Shown here piece after piece: positions 23,701 to 36,399 of a stretch of DNA of 64,000 nt. The DNA is from Liolophura sinensis. Its lineage: Eukaryota > Mollusca > Polyplacophora > Chitonida > Chitonidae. The notes beneath the pieces are model-generated. The model searched no databases, was not told the origin of the DNA, and saw only the letters and a list, made by a program, of their open reading frames with translations. Every line of letters begins with the position of its first letter. Position 1 is the first letter of the stretch. The translations under genes and the position numbers were made by a program. The stretch spans positions 21,339,788-21,403,787 of the forward strand of contig NC_088302.1 in NCBI RefSeq assembly GCF_032854445.1, in the 5' to 3' direction.

Positions 23701-26700
23701 ATAGGATAGATTCATATCTGGGTGTCATCTGGTATAGGCTGTTATGGCTGATATGATATATGTATTGACAGGGCTGGAAGCTGTTGGTTTCAGCAGGGGG
23801 CCTGCTTTTTTGTTTGGATTTGGTCCCCCAATTTGACAGCAGGGAGCTGGATGTAAGATAGAGCAGCAGTCAGTCATTAGGTCTGAGAGTGCGACCCATG
23901 CTTAAAGGCTGATAGCCTGGGGTACATGTATGTTCTAACTTTCTGCTCCTTGGTGTGCTGTCCGTATACTCTGTGATAACGAAACCTACATTTTCATGTG
24001 CAGATATTTGGAGATCATTGTGGGTAATATTGTAGTTGTGTTATTCATCCAAGCTGTAGCTGCATTCTAATAATGAAACCTATGCTGAAGCTTCAACAAA
24101 CTCTACCACTGACATGTTTTGTTCATGTTTTGGCATATTAGAAAAGTTTTGAGCACTACATTTTTAGTATTGAAAATCTTATGAATTATTATTTTCAAAT
24201 TGAATCCGAATTAAAATTGGTCAAATTGTGTGAGGATTTAGGGGCCATGGCGATACATTTGACCATGTTTAAGGTATATTGTGCATTCAAGACAACTAAT
24301 CTTATCCTTCTGACCCTTGAATAATTTGGCCTGAATGCTAAAAATGATATGGTTTTCCTATGTGTGGATTCATTTAGGAACTTTTTCTGTTTACTTTTGG
24401 TCAAGAAATTTCAAAGTTATACAGCAACAAATTGGTCACATGTACTACATTTTAATCCAAATGCTATTTATTTACTTATTTATTTATTTCATTGGTGTTG
24501 TCTACTTTTTTCTGATCCTACTACAGCAGTCAGGACTGTTTTTACCACAAACTGTAGTACCAGGACTAATGAAACTTTGGGGCTTTTCTTCATTGGCTAT
24601 ACCTCAAGATTTACCGGCAAATCTGCAGATCGTGATGCATTTCCTTTGGGTCTGCCCGGTTGCCTTTCAGCATAATGCTGACTTACTACATAAGTGAAAG
24701 ATTCTTGAGTACAGTGTCAAACACCTATCAAATAAATAAACAGACCTGTATCTGTGCCAGTAGGAGTTGGATTCTAGCCTTTGATCTTGCTGGTCATGCA
24801 TTGGTCAGTGGTCATTTTGCACTTGTGAGACCAGTTTGTTATCTCTGGTTATCATGTGTACATGTACAGGTGTCTGAGTATATGCCATTACTAGTAGCCG
24901 TAGAGCCTCTGTACATATACCTATAGTTTACATGGAACAGCTGAGTTCATGGGCTAATTGATCTGCTGAAAACTGCACTTAGCCTGGAGATATTATGATT
25001 GCACCCAGACGGTAGAGACCGATTTGAGGGGTGGGGGCGGGGAAGGAGGCGAGGTGAGGACCATTTCACCTCTTTCTGCATCCCTCATTATGCAGCTGGC
25101 TCTCATTGCTTGTACCGCAGCAAGGCTCACCCAACCTCCTGCCCATGGAATCAATTCTTTTAACTTTAATATGGAAAGCAGAATCATCTTTCTTGCTGGG
25201 CCAACTTTCATAAAGCTTCACAAATCAGTTTTTCGCAACTTTTCTCTTAAATCACAACGCCTTATGGCATTTTAATCCCAGGCAATGCCATTTATGGAAA
25301 GGAAAATGTCACGACGGAATGAATTGATGGAATTTGGTGAATGAACAAGCCTTGGATGACTGACATGGTGAATCTGCACTTATTGTGCAGGTTGACAAAT
25401 TGTGATTTTACACCCAACAGCAGGAACTATATCTGTTCTTGTTATCTCACGCTTCTGCATGAGCACAGTGAAGCATATTTATTTGAGCCTGTTCGTCTGC
25501 CTGTCTGTTCATCTGTCCATCCTCTCCGTCTATTCTGTCTATGTCAGTCAATCTCATCAATCTGCCTGTCCTATCATAAATTTGTGTCAATCCTCTTTGT
25601 ATGTGTCTATGTTATCTTTGTGTCTATCCCATCTGTCTGTTATAGACTTTCTATCCTGTCCTGGTACACCATCGTGTCTTATTCTATCAGCTTTTTCTGT
25701 GTTTCATGTTTTATATAATCAGTGTGGAAGATAAATTCTGTGAATTTACTTGTTATATAGCCTGAGCTTCACTGGACAAAGCTTGTAACCAGCTGGTGAT
25801 GTTGGCAATTCTGACAATGGAGATTTTATTTACTTTATAGTGAGATGACCAGCCACAAATAATCTAGCCAATCCAATGTGGACAAGTTGTGTAAATGGAT
25901 TTATTTATTTATGGGATTGGTGTTTTATGCCGTACTCAAGAATATTTCACCAATTGGACGCCGGCCAGAATTATGGTGAGAGGAAACCAGACAGAGCCCG
26001 GAGAAAACCCACAGCGATTCGCAGGTTGTTGGCAGAGCCTCCCATGTACAGGAAACTAGCCAGAACTTGGCCAAGAAGGCACTGTGTAACATGGTTGATA
26101 ATTTGCTATATAGTTGTTTATTAATGGTTATTTACCTTATTATTATAAAAATCTGATCAGAACGATAAGGCTGAAATATTGCCAGTGTTTCATTCAATTG
26201 TACGTCATGCACATCAAAACATGTGAGTTTGTTGGATGAGTTTGCTGCATAACAGCTAAGAGGAGTTCTGTTTGGTATGTGAAAAGACCAGTAACATGGT
26301 ATTCTTCTCCAAATGATGGGGGCCTCTGTGGCTCATTTAGTTAGTGCGCAAGCGCAGCGTCATGACTGAAGAGCCTCTTGCCAATGTGGTCGTAAGTGGG
26401 AAGGATCTGCAGCAACCTGCATAAGGTTGTGAGTTTCTTCCGGGCTCCGCCTGGTTTCTTCCCACCATAATACTGGCCACTGTGGTATAAGTGAAATATT
26501 CTTGAGTAAGGTGTAAAACACCAATCAAATAAATAAATAAATCAGGTTGGCTATATTGTTTGCGGCTGGTCATCTCACTGTAAAGTAAATAAAATCTCCA
26601 TTCTCAGAACTGCCAACATCATCAGCTGGTTACAAACTTTGTCCAGTGAAGCTCGGGCTATATAACAAGTAAATTCACAGAATTTCTCTTCCACACTGAT

Positions 26701-29700
26701 TATATAAAACATGCAAGGCAACCAAATAAATCAAATAAATAAATAAATCCAAATCTCCTCATGACGGATCTTAAATAGTGCCATTGTGGTGTAAACCTCA
26801 TTCATTCTAATTCAAGTAACAGATTATGATTAAGTGCTCTGCCTGTGGCCATGCAGTAGAATCCTATACGGAGAACCTGCACAGTCGGGCTGATTGTATC
26901 CCATAATGTGAAATACTGTATTTTAAATAAATTTGAGCAGTTTTCAAATGACACGTTTTGCTTGATTCTGATTTATTCATTCATCTTATAGGGCCATTTT
27001 CTTAAGAATTTTTTTTTTTGTGAAAATTAATTAATTTCTTTTCAGAAAAACGTCTTTAAGGGAAAAATGAATTTGTGCAAACCAAAGTTTACATGTACTG
27101 TAATTCTTCAAAATTTTTGCATGTTTGAAAGTTGTTTATTCAAGTATATTCTGAAGGCATTATTCTGTGTAGATTGATAAAATAATACTCTTTGTGAAGC
27201 CCTGAAAATGGCCTATCCAACCAATGTAGTTTTGTCTCTAATCAAATTATAAGTGTGCATAAATTGCTATGAAAGTTGCTCTTTTATATGCAAAATGGTT
27301 GAAGAATTGGGATAGTACAGCACCAGTAATAGTACTGGGTTACTATTTGTGTTTTAAAATGAGGTGATTATGATGTTTTATTTCCTTGTCCCTGAGATGA
27401 CCTGACCTGACCTGACCGTGGCCAGAAGAACATGGAATGTACATTGGGTTAAGTTTGGAGTGGGCAGTTCTAGCTTGTAGCAATGATAATGATTTATCTG
27501 ACGAGAAAGTTCTGTTTGTACAGTATAGTCTTCCAAGCCCGCAAATAAACCTTTCACCTTAGGTGATAGTGTAACAGTTCTGTCTTTTGTAGATAAATAC
27601 TGTTACAATATTGGGCCTAAAATTTCGAACATTGCCATGGGGTTTTTTTTTGCATGATTTTTAGAGTTCTATTCATCTTAGGAAGATACTGTAGTTTGTT
27701 TGGAAGGGTGTATGATGTTGTTCTGATGTACTGGACAGATATGAGTTTTAGCACCCAGAGATATATTTTATTTGCTTGTGAAAATATGTTTTTATAAGCG
27801 AATTTATATCGCAAGTGTATTAGTTAGCATATTCATGGTATAGATAGATGTATGAAAAAGGGTATCTTGACCCCTGGAAACAGCATAGCATGGAGAGACT
27901 ATTATTCAACCTGATGTGAAACCCCCAAAACGACTTGAACCTCAGAACTGACATTTTCTAAACAGCTTTAATTTATTTTTACAATTGAACTTAATAATTT
28001 CAAGTTGAATGGCCCATAAAATGTTTGTTTTTACACCCAGAACAATGTAATTTTGTGTACTGCACCAGACAGATTAATAAATAATGCAGGACAGGCTGTT
28101 TCCTAGATTTTGTGATCGGATAAAGCACGGCATCAGGCAACATTTGTGTAGCGATTACTACTACATACATCATCATTGCGGCCTTGTCAGTCTGGAGATA
28201 GTGTGTGGTCTGCCGTAGTTCACTGCTGGTAAATTTTGTGACTACACGGGTAAACAGTCAGAGAGAGATAAAACCTGATAAAATCCTTAATCATAACTTA
28301 CATGCACAAAAAATGTGTATATTCTCGTGATGTCTTGTGGGGAAAGAAGAAGAAAAAAAACACCACGTCCTGAGTAAACCTAAGGTTATTGGCCATGGCC
28401 AACCTGCCAGCCACGGGTGCCATTTAGCAGTCGTTACATGATATACAGTTACAGGGATGGGGCCTGATAGTCCTGGAGGGTTAGGGGAGGAGATGTAACT
28501 GTGAATGATAGGCTCCCCACCCCCGCTCTCCGGATGTGCTTCCTCGCTTCAGTTACAGACTAGATAGCACCCCTACAGGGACAGGTAAATTGTTTAACTT
28601 TTCTCGTATGTGATAGCATCCTGTGGATATATCCTAATATTTGCATCGTTTTTACCTACAAACATTTACATTTCAGTAGTTTTTGAGGTTAAAAACTGTT
28701 AAGGTCAAGCATATTTGGCAACTGTTAGTGTTAAAATTTAGATGTTACAGAAATTGTATGTTTCACCTTTAACTGTATCTTTACATATTTCATGTTTTAT
28801 ACCATACAGAGGCTTCAAGAATTGTTTTTCATTTGTTCTGTCATATGAATGGTTCTTTTAGAAACCTAGAGAAAATTGTCAAGAATAATAATATATACGC
28901 AACTTTTTAGAAAGCATTTCACTTTCAGACACTGTATTACAACTCTTTCAGTTCAAGTAATTTATGATTCAATGTGCCTTACTTTTGGCATTATTCTCCA
29001 GACTTTTGTGAATTATCACATACTGTAAACCTTCAACCTTTTCAACCACTAAAGCACTTACTTCAGTCAAATTTATGCATACAATTATTTTGAAAATGAC
29101 ACCAAAAAATGATTTGCTGGTGTCACTAATGATGCAAGCTTCATAAAACTGTGAAGATTTTTTCTCTACACCCCATAGTTCTCTCAGAATGTTACAAAAT
29201 ATTGGTCGCAGGGGCGATCGAAAAGGTTGAAGAACTAGGGTATATGGCGTCATAGTATTTTAGCATACATCAAAGCATTAATTCTTAATGATACTCAGTA
29301 CTGATTGGGATTCTGCTTCCAAGCAGATGACCCTCTGGCCATTGAATGTGCTCTGTAGTAATATATATTTATGTTAGGTATATTTTTGGAAATATTACTT
29401 CAGCAGTAGTGGATATGCCTGTGGGCCAGCAGACTTTTGGCTGGTGAGGGGGCACCCTGTAGAATCAAACAAACCCCACCCCCTTCTTGTCCCCCCCTCT
29501 CCCATCATCCAACTGTCAGACTGTGGAGATGGACAATATTGATAGTACCTATACCCAGTCATTTGAGTACCTTGGCCTTATATTCATATCTCTGACCCTG
29601 CTCTGACCAAGGCTGTAGACATTTACCCTTCCCAACCAGAGATACAGAGCAAAACGGTAAAGTTCATACCAGGTGTCAAATATTATGTGAGAAATTCACA

Positions 29701-32700
29701 CCTCTTCCACCCATCAAGAAATAGAAAATGAGGAGCGTATTTTGGGAAGGGGATCACTGTTTCTAGATCTCCTCAACCTAGAAGGTAATATGACCATATA
29801 CCTTGGGGGAACGCAAATCCTTATGATAGAGAAGTTTTATGTTCAAACTCTTTTGTCAGTAAAGGTAAAAATAGTCCTATTGTATCATGTGACTTGTGAA
29901 AAAAACAATATTTGTTTGGGTCTGTTTATGTAACCAATTAAAGTTCTGCACAATCAACCAATCAGTGGTGGGGGGGGGAGAGGGTAGTGGTAGGTTTAAT
30001 AATAGATCCACACTGGCTGCCGTAATCATTAATCCTGATCTGGGCTGTAAGGATTAAGGATGTCAAACTCTGTTAGGGATAACATGTAGCTGTCCAATAA
30101 ACCATGTGTATTTAGTGGTGATTGGTCAGAATGTCTGTCTTGCCTGACCTAGCTATGAGGCTGTAAGGCTGTAAATGTTGTAGAGATCATTTTTGGGATC
30201 TGAGCTAAATGTTCATGGACATTCCACTTTATATCTGACAGAGCAAATTTGTCATGCTCTATCATTCTCTCGGAGTAACCAGTAGTGTCTCTGAAGTTTG
30301 ATAAGGGTTTCCTGATAAAAGTGAGTCTTATTTATGGTTCCTGGTGAAGATATAGTACATTTGGGTTCTTGCTTACATTATTCAAGACCATAAAATTGTA
30401 CTCAACTGTCACACCAGTTTCTTTGAAGTTTTTTTGTACCCAAAACTGATACTTTGACCCATACTGATGCTTGCAGGAAAAACTTCTGTGGTTACACATA
30501 TCTGAGGTGTAATGATGGTTGTCAACTTCCAGATGGTTCACTAGTTTCTGTTTCAAAATTGGTTAGTCATAGGACTACTTTAAAAACCATCATAGTCATG
30601 TTTCCATCTTGGCCCCTTGGTTCAACAAACTTCTAAGTAGTGTGGTCTTTTGATAAAAAAAAAAAGCCAGAGTCATTATTATCAGGTTTCTGATTGCTGA
30701 TATAGTGTTTTACAAGGAATGTATTTTTCTTGAGCGATAAAGTGGAGAGTATCAGATATTTTAAAACAATTAATTACGCATTAAACCTTTAATAATACTT
30801 TATAAACAGCACAAGCATACCTTGAGTAACACCAGAAGTATCTAACCTAGACTTTGCCCTGGGGTACATTTAATGGATTTTGTAGACTGCTTCTGATACA
30901 TTGTGTACACAAGATTATGATAAAAAGAGATGATTTACAAGAATTTAAGTTATTAGTTGTTTATCTCATTCAGACCGAGTGTACAGTGTACTTGCATGTA
31001 TACTTTGTCCTTGACTAAGTTGCCCCTTTGCCTGATTCTGACAGTCCCCTTGACCTTTAATACATGCATGTATTTTAAGGTTTTGCTTGGAAGGTAGAAT
31101 GATGTCCTGCTGGGAAAATGAAAGGTTCAGCTCCAAAAGTATTGTTTTATGGCCTCTAATATGTGCTTTTGGGAGTCATTTTTTTTAGGGCAAATACAGA
31201 ATTTTGCCCATTTTGCTGTACTGTTGATTCATAGGTGTTCGCTACATGTACACGTATATGTAGACAAAATTCCCATAAATTTATTCATACTTGCTACGAT
31301 AACTGATTTGTCTCTTACGTTCACATAATGTCCAAAAATATTAAGGAAAAAATGTTAAGGAAGAGTTACAAGTCTATAGAGTGGAATAGCAGCCCAAGTA
31401 CTAGCAAAAGCCCAGTATCTTCACATACCATATGTCAAATTTCCATTTGTTTGAAACTCAGCGCCTAATTGATGCTGTACACAGGTGCCAGCATACAGAA
31501 TAATGAAGTTCCCAAAGGGGCATAGTATACACATAGTTCTGGTTGAGATAGCAAAGTTGGCATTTACCAGATTGCCTCCTCAAATTGATTCGGTTTGCCA
31601 GGCCTTTGCCAGAAGAGCACTTACTTATATACACCAGACATTATCCCCGGATTTGCTTTGGACAAAATAAGTGTACCTTTTTGCATCTTCATTTGCCCCC
31701 AGCTGTTGGGTTTCGGCTAATTACTAGTGTACCACTTGTACCGGGTTCATGGTCTCAGCTTATGCTCCATGAACAAGCTGCAGCAAGAACTGTAGTTAGA
31801 TATGGCTAGAAGTAGAACTAGATAGCTCAGATTTCACTGTAATCCTCTGTACTGGTCACAATATTGCTGAAGTGGTGTTACGTCATAAAGCCTCCTAATC
31901 CTCTGTAACGACGTGATCCTCTGCCGAGGATGTTGAAGATAAAGTCCATCTCTGCTGAGGACTGAGGGTGTTAAAGGTAAAGTGCACCTCTGTGGAGGGT
32001 CAAGGGTAAAGTGCACCTCTGTGGAGGATGTTAAGGGTGAAGTGCACCTCTGTAGAGGATGTCAAGGGTGAAGTGCACCTCTGTAGAGGATGTTAAGGGT
32101 AAAATGCACCTCTGTGGAGGGTAACGTGCACCTCTGTGGAGGATGTTAAGGGTAAAGTGCACCTCTGTGGAGGATGTTAAGGGTAAAGCGCACCTCTGTG
32201 GAGAATGTCAAGGGTGAAGTGCACCTCTGTGGAGATTGTCAGGGGTAAAGTGCACCACTGTGGATAATGTCAGGGGTAAAGTGCACCTCTGTGGCAGATG
32301 TTAAAGGTAAAGTGCATTTCTGTGTAGGGTGTTACTAGTAGAGTGCACCTCTTTTGAGGATGTTAAGGGTAAATTGCATCTCTGTGATAGATGTTAATGG
32401 TAAAATGCACCTTTGTAAAGGATGTTAAACATGAAGTGCAACTCTGTAGAGGATGTTATTTGTAGAGTGCACCTCTATTGAGGATGTACTTAAAGTGCTC
32501 TTTACTAATAAATCTGACTGCCATAGGCAATCAAATTAGTCATATTAATTAAATATTTTAACAATACATTATTTTTTTCTGTATTGCAGAGGAATAGTTG
32601 GAACTGTTCTCACCTCGCTGGCCGTGGTTTGGTGCAGTTTGTCTGCGTCTAAGTTATTTGTCTCCGCCCTAGCTATGGACCATCAGCAGCCCTTAGTGGC

Positions 32701-32752
32701 CTACCCCTGTGCTCTCGTCTACGGTGTCTTTGCCCTGCTCACTGTCTTCTGA
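20750..32752 (+). CDS. YIPF5: YIPF5 (Yip1-domain family member 5), C-terminal three exons; partial at 5' side
   Basis: Exons 20750-20860 (37 codons, phase 0), 21594-21775 (ends phase 2) and 32590-32752 (TGA at 32750) join in frame to 151 residues. From memory of the family, the product matches the Yip1 domain of YIPF5/YIPF7: 'TVLNPLK', '[15 protein letters not shown]', 'HFGYIYGI', '[11 protein letters not shown]', '[10 protein letters not shown]', '[17 protein letters not shown]', and the ending '[16 protein letters not shown]'. YIPF5 is a five-pass ER/early-Golgi membrane protein that works with YIF1 proteins in COPII-dependent ER-to-Golgi traffic. Human YIPF5 is 257 residues, so roughly the N-terminal 100 (cytosolic, Gly/Tyr/Gln-rich, plus the 'PPLLEELGI' exon) are missing; I found no match in 1-20749. 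Splice sites are tatag|ACAATG, ctta|gtgagt, tttcag|TCTGG, ttaca|gtaagt, ttgcag|AGGAA. Introns are 733 bp and 10.8 kb. YIPF5 versus YIPF7 cannot be separated here; invertebrates usually have one copy. Confidence 0.93.
21120..21312 (-). mobile_element. SINE family 1, diverged 3' part, in YIPF5 intron
   Basis: On the minus strand the tail and 'cgtataagtgaaatattctt' motif are recognisable but degraded. It lies between the first two visible YIPF5 exons. Confidence 0.65.
21771..22142 (+). repeat. 33-bp minisatellite starting at the YIPF5 splice donor
   Basis: The units carry 'tttacagtaattacacctgt' plus 'cctcctttactga'. The first 33 bases of the series, 21771-21803, are the exon end plus donor ('ttacagtaagtacattcacc' and 'ccttcggtactga') and align to the unit along their whole length. 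About eleven units are present; one is longer (42 bp), and the unit near 21848 has a donor-like 'ggtgagtac'. Confidence 0.8.
22143..24639. other. YIPF5 intron, no recognised feature
   Basis: A T-rich run (22840-22865) and A+T-rich sequence. No additional exon is needed here, because the flanking YIPF5 exons join in phase. Confidence 0.5.
24640..24733 (+). mobile_element. SINE family 1, 3' fragment
   Basis: The sequence 'gtgaaagattcttgagtaca' is followed by 'gtcaaacacctatcaaataa' and an AATA tail. The open frames 24335-24697 and 24349-24675 overlap it and are not genes. Confidence 0.65.
25897..26055 (-). mobile_element. SINE family 1, 3' part, left arm of the inverted repeat
   Basis: On the minus strand the hallmark 'gtgaaatattcttgagtacg' and 'gcataaaacaccaatc' are followed by an (AAAT)n tail. 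Body to 'tgggaggctctgcc'. Confidence 0.82.
26319..26545 (+). mobile_element. SINE family 1, near full length, right arm of the inverted repeat
   Basis: The tRNA-like head 'ggcctctgtggctcatttag' has the A box; a 40-bp middle section holding the B box is shortened. The tail is 'gtaaaacaccaatcaaataa' plus (AAAT)n. Confidence 0.85.
27099..27322. mobile_element. MITE family M2 copy
   Basis: Starts 'tactgtaattcttcaaaatt' and ends 'gcaaaatggttgaagaattg' plus 'ggatagtac', so the ends are complementary. The interior 'ccaaccaatgtagttttgtc' is M2-like. Confidence 0.72.
27323..29020. other. YIPF5 intron, no recognised feature
   Basis: Unremarkable A+T-rich sequence. Confidence 0.4.
29021..29242. mobile_element. 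MITE family M1 copy, full length
   Basis: Left end 'tactgtaaaccttcaacctt' plus 'ttcaaccact'; right end 'cgaaaaggttgaagaactag'. Interior 'gatgcaagcttcataaaact' and 'ccccatagttctctcagaat'. The best-preserved M1 copy in the window. Confidence 0.8.
29243..31904. other. YIPF5 intron, no recognised feature
   Basis: G-rich run near 29972. Short open frames only. Confidence 0.4.
31905..32490 (+). repeat. Minisatellite of about 35-bp units, in YIPF5 last intron
   Basis: The core 'gtgcacctctgtggaggatg' plus 'ttaagggtaaa' recurs about 16 times with length variation (some units shorter by several bases). The array ends about 100 bp before the last YIPF5 acceptor. Confidence 0.85.
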
Positions 32753-34142
32753 AAGAATCTCACAACAGCTGTGATCAGACAGACTGATTTGAACTTTGTG
32801 AAACGATAATGCATGAAACCAGGGAAGGGATCCAATGGTGGGTGTTGTTGTTGGTCTACCAGTACTCCAACTGAACATGACTAGCTTTAGCGCTTGTGCT
32901 GGCTATACAGACAGTCAACATCATAGCTGTCAAACTTACACATTTCAGCATGTTAGAATTGTTCGCAAATCCACGAAAACGCTAGTGAAATATAATTTGA
33001 TATTTGTGTGATAATGTACTGGTAATGCAGAGTGTGCTCCCTTATTTTTATTCAAATGTGGTGGACAGTGATTGGTCCAGATGCAGAAGTTGTTATGTGC
33101 ACCACAACTTAATTACATGGGAAGTTACACATACAGATGCTCATGTGAATCAACCTTGTCTGGAAAAGCTCCCTCTGCAGTTTGGATCCATTAAAACCTG
33201 TAAGGTATGCTGTAAGCTTCATGCAACAGAAACCAAACTCAGATTGTCACGTAATAACATAACTGGATTTCTCTTGTGACCTTTCAAGTTATTGCTCTCT
33301 TAATGATGAGCAGCCTTCCATAAATAACTTCATTTCTGTTCATGATTACAATTAAATAGAATCTTGTTAAGTAATTATTAAGAGTTATTTTGCCATTCTC
33401 CCCATCCTTTGTTTTCTTTTGCCTTGGGTAACATCCATACACCCCAAAATGGTTAGCAAATTTCAATAGAAAAATGGCTGCATAATAAGTTTCCAATGTG
33501 GTAGCAAGAGTTAAAGTATATATGGAGCAGCCGAAACACGGGGTTGCGACTTTGTGGATATCTTAGTATTAATGCAAAAGTAGGATTTTGGACATAATTG
33601 GTAATCTTGTTACAAATTAGGATGGTATACAGGATGGAAGGAAAGCAGTTCAAGTAAATAAGTGATCGTTTTTGGCAGGGAAAGAAAAACTTTATGTGCT
33701 GTTGATGTACTCTAGTTTGTGTTTAAATTGTTTACTTATTGAAAACTCAAATAAACAAACTCCATATTACACAATGAAACCTATTGCTAAAAGAAATTCT
33801 TCATATTAAAACAAAAGTAGTTTATTCTCTTTTTGGGTTTTTCTTTATTTGATCTAAAACATTTTTAAGCAAAACTGTTCAGGTGCTTCATCGGATTTTT
33901 TGCCCATTATTGACCAATGTATTAGTTTTCTGGAGTACAATGTATTTGAAATGTTTATTTTCACACATTTATTGGTCAGTCTGCCATGTGTTCATGATGA
34001 TATGTGTTCGTGAAATATATTATTACACTGTCACATAAAAACTTGCGGCTTTATTTTGTATTGTTGTAAAATGCAATATTGTGTCCAGTCATGCTGAAAT
34101 GTTGAGTAAAGCACTCTGGGAAGTGACTCAAAAATAAATCTA
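32753..34142 (+). other. YIPF5 3' untranslated region and downstream sequence
   Basis: No coding potential is seen after the YIPF5 stop. A canonical AATAAA at 33750-33755 is the most likely polyadenylation signal and gives a 3' UTR of about 1 kb; a further AATAAA-like run near 34131 lies just before the duplicated segment. Several short open frames here (for example 33004-33279) have no recognisable family features. Confidence 0.45.
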
Positions 34143-35949
34143 AAATATGTAATTGTGACATCGAGTTGTTTTTGTTTTTCTTTCAGTCACTTTTAAGGAG
34201 TGGGACGTGATACAGTGTTAATCACGATCTTTATTACAGGGAATTTCTAGATTACCACTGCTCTCAGAGTTGAATCAAGCCTTGGTGCCAAAACAGTGGC
34301 AGTAAAATGTTTGTGTGGCCATTTCCACAGTGGTGATTTTTTAAATTACATGCACTGTAAATTTTCAACCACTAGAGCACTTTTTTCGGTGAAAGTTCTG
34401 CATACAATTATTATGAACATGAGACTAAAAATGATTTGTTTGTGACATTAAATATGCAAGTTTCATAAAACTATGCAGATTATTTCTTTACACCCCATAG
34501 TTCTCTAAGAATGTTTCAAAATATTGGTTGCATAGGTGACTTTTTTTTCATAAAGTCAAAAAGTGTGGTAGTTTCCCCTGGAGACTCATCAGTCAGTCTT
34601 ATTAATGAGTGCAGGAATTTCGAGTCTCCTCCAGAGGAAGCTACTACGCTTTTTGACATACTTATATTTTTGTGCTCTGAAGTAAGAGAGATTTGTATCA
34701 TATGTCTGCATGAACATGTGAGTGAAAACCCTTGACAAGGCTGAACATAGCAATGGTCCAGTGGTCAATAGCATAATTATGGCTGAATGCTAATAAAGCA
34801 CATGTATCCGCACTTCGGAGTGTCTGCAATTTGGAGTGTAAAGAGAAAACTGCCAACATTTTTGACGTACTGGAAAATTCTGGAGTTCGAGTGTTTTGTG
34901 CCAGATGTCTGCATGTACACGTGAGCAAAAGTCCTTGACAAGGCTGAATAACAATGGTCGGGAAGTCAGTAGTATTATGATCAAGTGGTTATAAAGTACA
35001 TATACACGCACTTCAACAAGTCACTTTAAGCGGAATACTTGTGTTCAGTTGGTACTTCATGATTAATGCTTAGCACAGATATTACAGGGATGAATCTGCA
35101 CTGCATAATAGCTAGGTCATCCTGGTGCCAGCATTGTGACTGGGTTAATTGTGTATATCCAGTTTGGAGTGTGTTGCATGGTCAGCTGCAAGGAGACACC
35201 ATCCTGACAGGACTATTTAATGATTATAAATGTTGGACGCGATTTCAACACCATGCAAATTAACAAGCAAGTCAAGGGAAAGAGATGCAAACAGAATTAT
35301 GTTCCATAAATATCAGCTCACAAGTCCTACATAGCAAGTGTACATGTACATGATAGCTATTTGTTCCTTTTTTAATCTGTATTTAATGTAATTCTCTTTA
35401 GTTTTTAGGACAGATATTAGTAGTGCTGAAAGCAGAAAATTACATTTCTTTCTCATTTTTTTTTCTTTTCTTTGGGCAGGAGGGAATAGTAAAGATATGT
35501 ATACATATACATGTATGATGTTCACTAGATGAATTATGTGAGGAAAGAGATACTGTGTGTTCTAATTACATTTACATGTGTTATGGCAAAAAAAGAGTAG
35601 ACCCGGTATCGCAAAAATTAGACGAATTACATTACATGTAGCTGTTAGCTGCATTTGATGAAACTTTCACGTATAAATTTTAAATGCAACTTACATTTAA
35701 AATGCAAATTAAAAAATGTTATTAATAATACTTTCACTGACAAAAAGAGTGAAAAAATGAGGAGATTGTTCTGTGGCCCACGAATAACTTTAGAATTTCT
35801 ATGTATAAATACGTAGAATTTCCATGTTGTGTGGCTCTGTGTATATATCGATTGAGACGTTTTGAGTTATGGCTAATATAGTGACACTCTTGTCATCTCT
35901 GCCTATACACTTGAAATAAAGTACCATTTATAGTATTGTGATCCTTCAG
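34143..35949 (+). repeat. Segmental duplication, copy A (unexpanded)
   Basis: From 'aaaatatgtaattgtgaca' to 'acttgaaataaagtaccatt' plus the following 20 bp, this aligns to 44741-47837. Shared landmarks in order: 'gttaatcacgatctttatta', 'gtttcccctggagact', 'acatatacacgcacttcaac', 'gtgactgggttaattgtgta', 'ttaggacagat'. Copy A has neither the SINE nor the long minisatellite, and has its own extra repeat of 'gtccttgacaaggctgaa'-type text near 34735 and 34930. Same orientation as copy B. Confidence 0.9.
34356..34540. mobile_element. MITE family M1 copy inside copy A
   Basis: The sequence 'actgtaaattttcaaccact', 'aatatgcaagtttcataaaa' and 'ccccatagttctctaagaat' matches M1. The right end is eroded. 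The same copy is present in copy B at 45206, so it predates the duplication. Confidence 0.7.
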
Positions 35950-36111
35950 GGGAGGCAGCCCTTTGATGGCCTTGCCACAAGAAGACACAATATTTGTACA
36001 CGCGCTTAATGACTGCTAGTGAACCCCAAGCATATATACACACAAAAGCATTCAGTCACATGAAGTCAGATTATACTGATGTAAGAATTCACTCACCACC
36101 AGGATCAGTGG

Positions 36112-36200
36112 GGTGGCATAGTGGTTAAGAGTGTCAGCCTTATTAACAGAGCACCCTGGCTTCAATCCCAAACTGCGTCATACCTAAGATTTTAACATCA
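36112..36200 (+). mobile_element. tRNA-like SINE head fragment
   Basis: The text 'gtggcatagtggttaagagt' followed about 30 bp later by 'ggcttcaatccc' resembles A and B boxes. The remainder is not matched to another copy. Confidence 0.35.
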
Positions 36201-36399
36201 TTTAACATATGGGCACGTTCTTTTGAGATCTGAGTGAATAAACATGAGATCTTTATGTAACTTCAAACAGATATCGGTACGTGTCTATAAAATGTCAGCA
36301 AAAAGAAAAATGTTGTGGAATTTTAATGAGCTGATGGTAACATCTCTCAGGCATACAAGATGACAAGGAATTTGCATATTCCCTCACCCTCACTGTATG

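Larger units (their letters stand above)
25705..26713. repeat. Large inverted repeat with SINE-bearing arms
   Basis: The left arm 25705-25875 ('catgttttatataatcagtg' to 'ctagccaatcc') is the reverse complement, with some mismatches, of the right arm 26546-26713 ('ggttggctatattg' to 'cactgattatataaaacatg'). A SINE family 1 copy sits inside each arm, minus orientation on the left and plus on the right, so the whole structure is nearly mirror-symmetric around 26060-26320. Confidence 0.85.

Noticed and set aside
24335-24697. 120-codon frame with hydrophobic runs
   Set aside because: T-rich sequence and a SINE fragment give Phe/Leu/Ile-rich readings; no conserved motif.
26337-26573. Frames encoding variants of '[11 protein letters not shown]' (also near 1858, 25876, 44851, 48433, 54702)
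   Set aside because: All are translations of SINE family 1 copies in either orientation, not genes.
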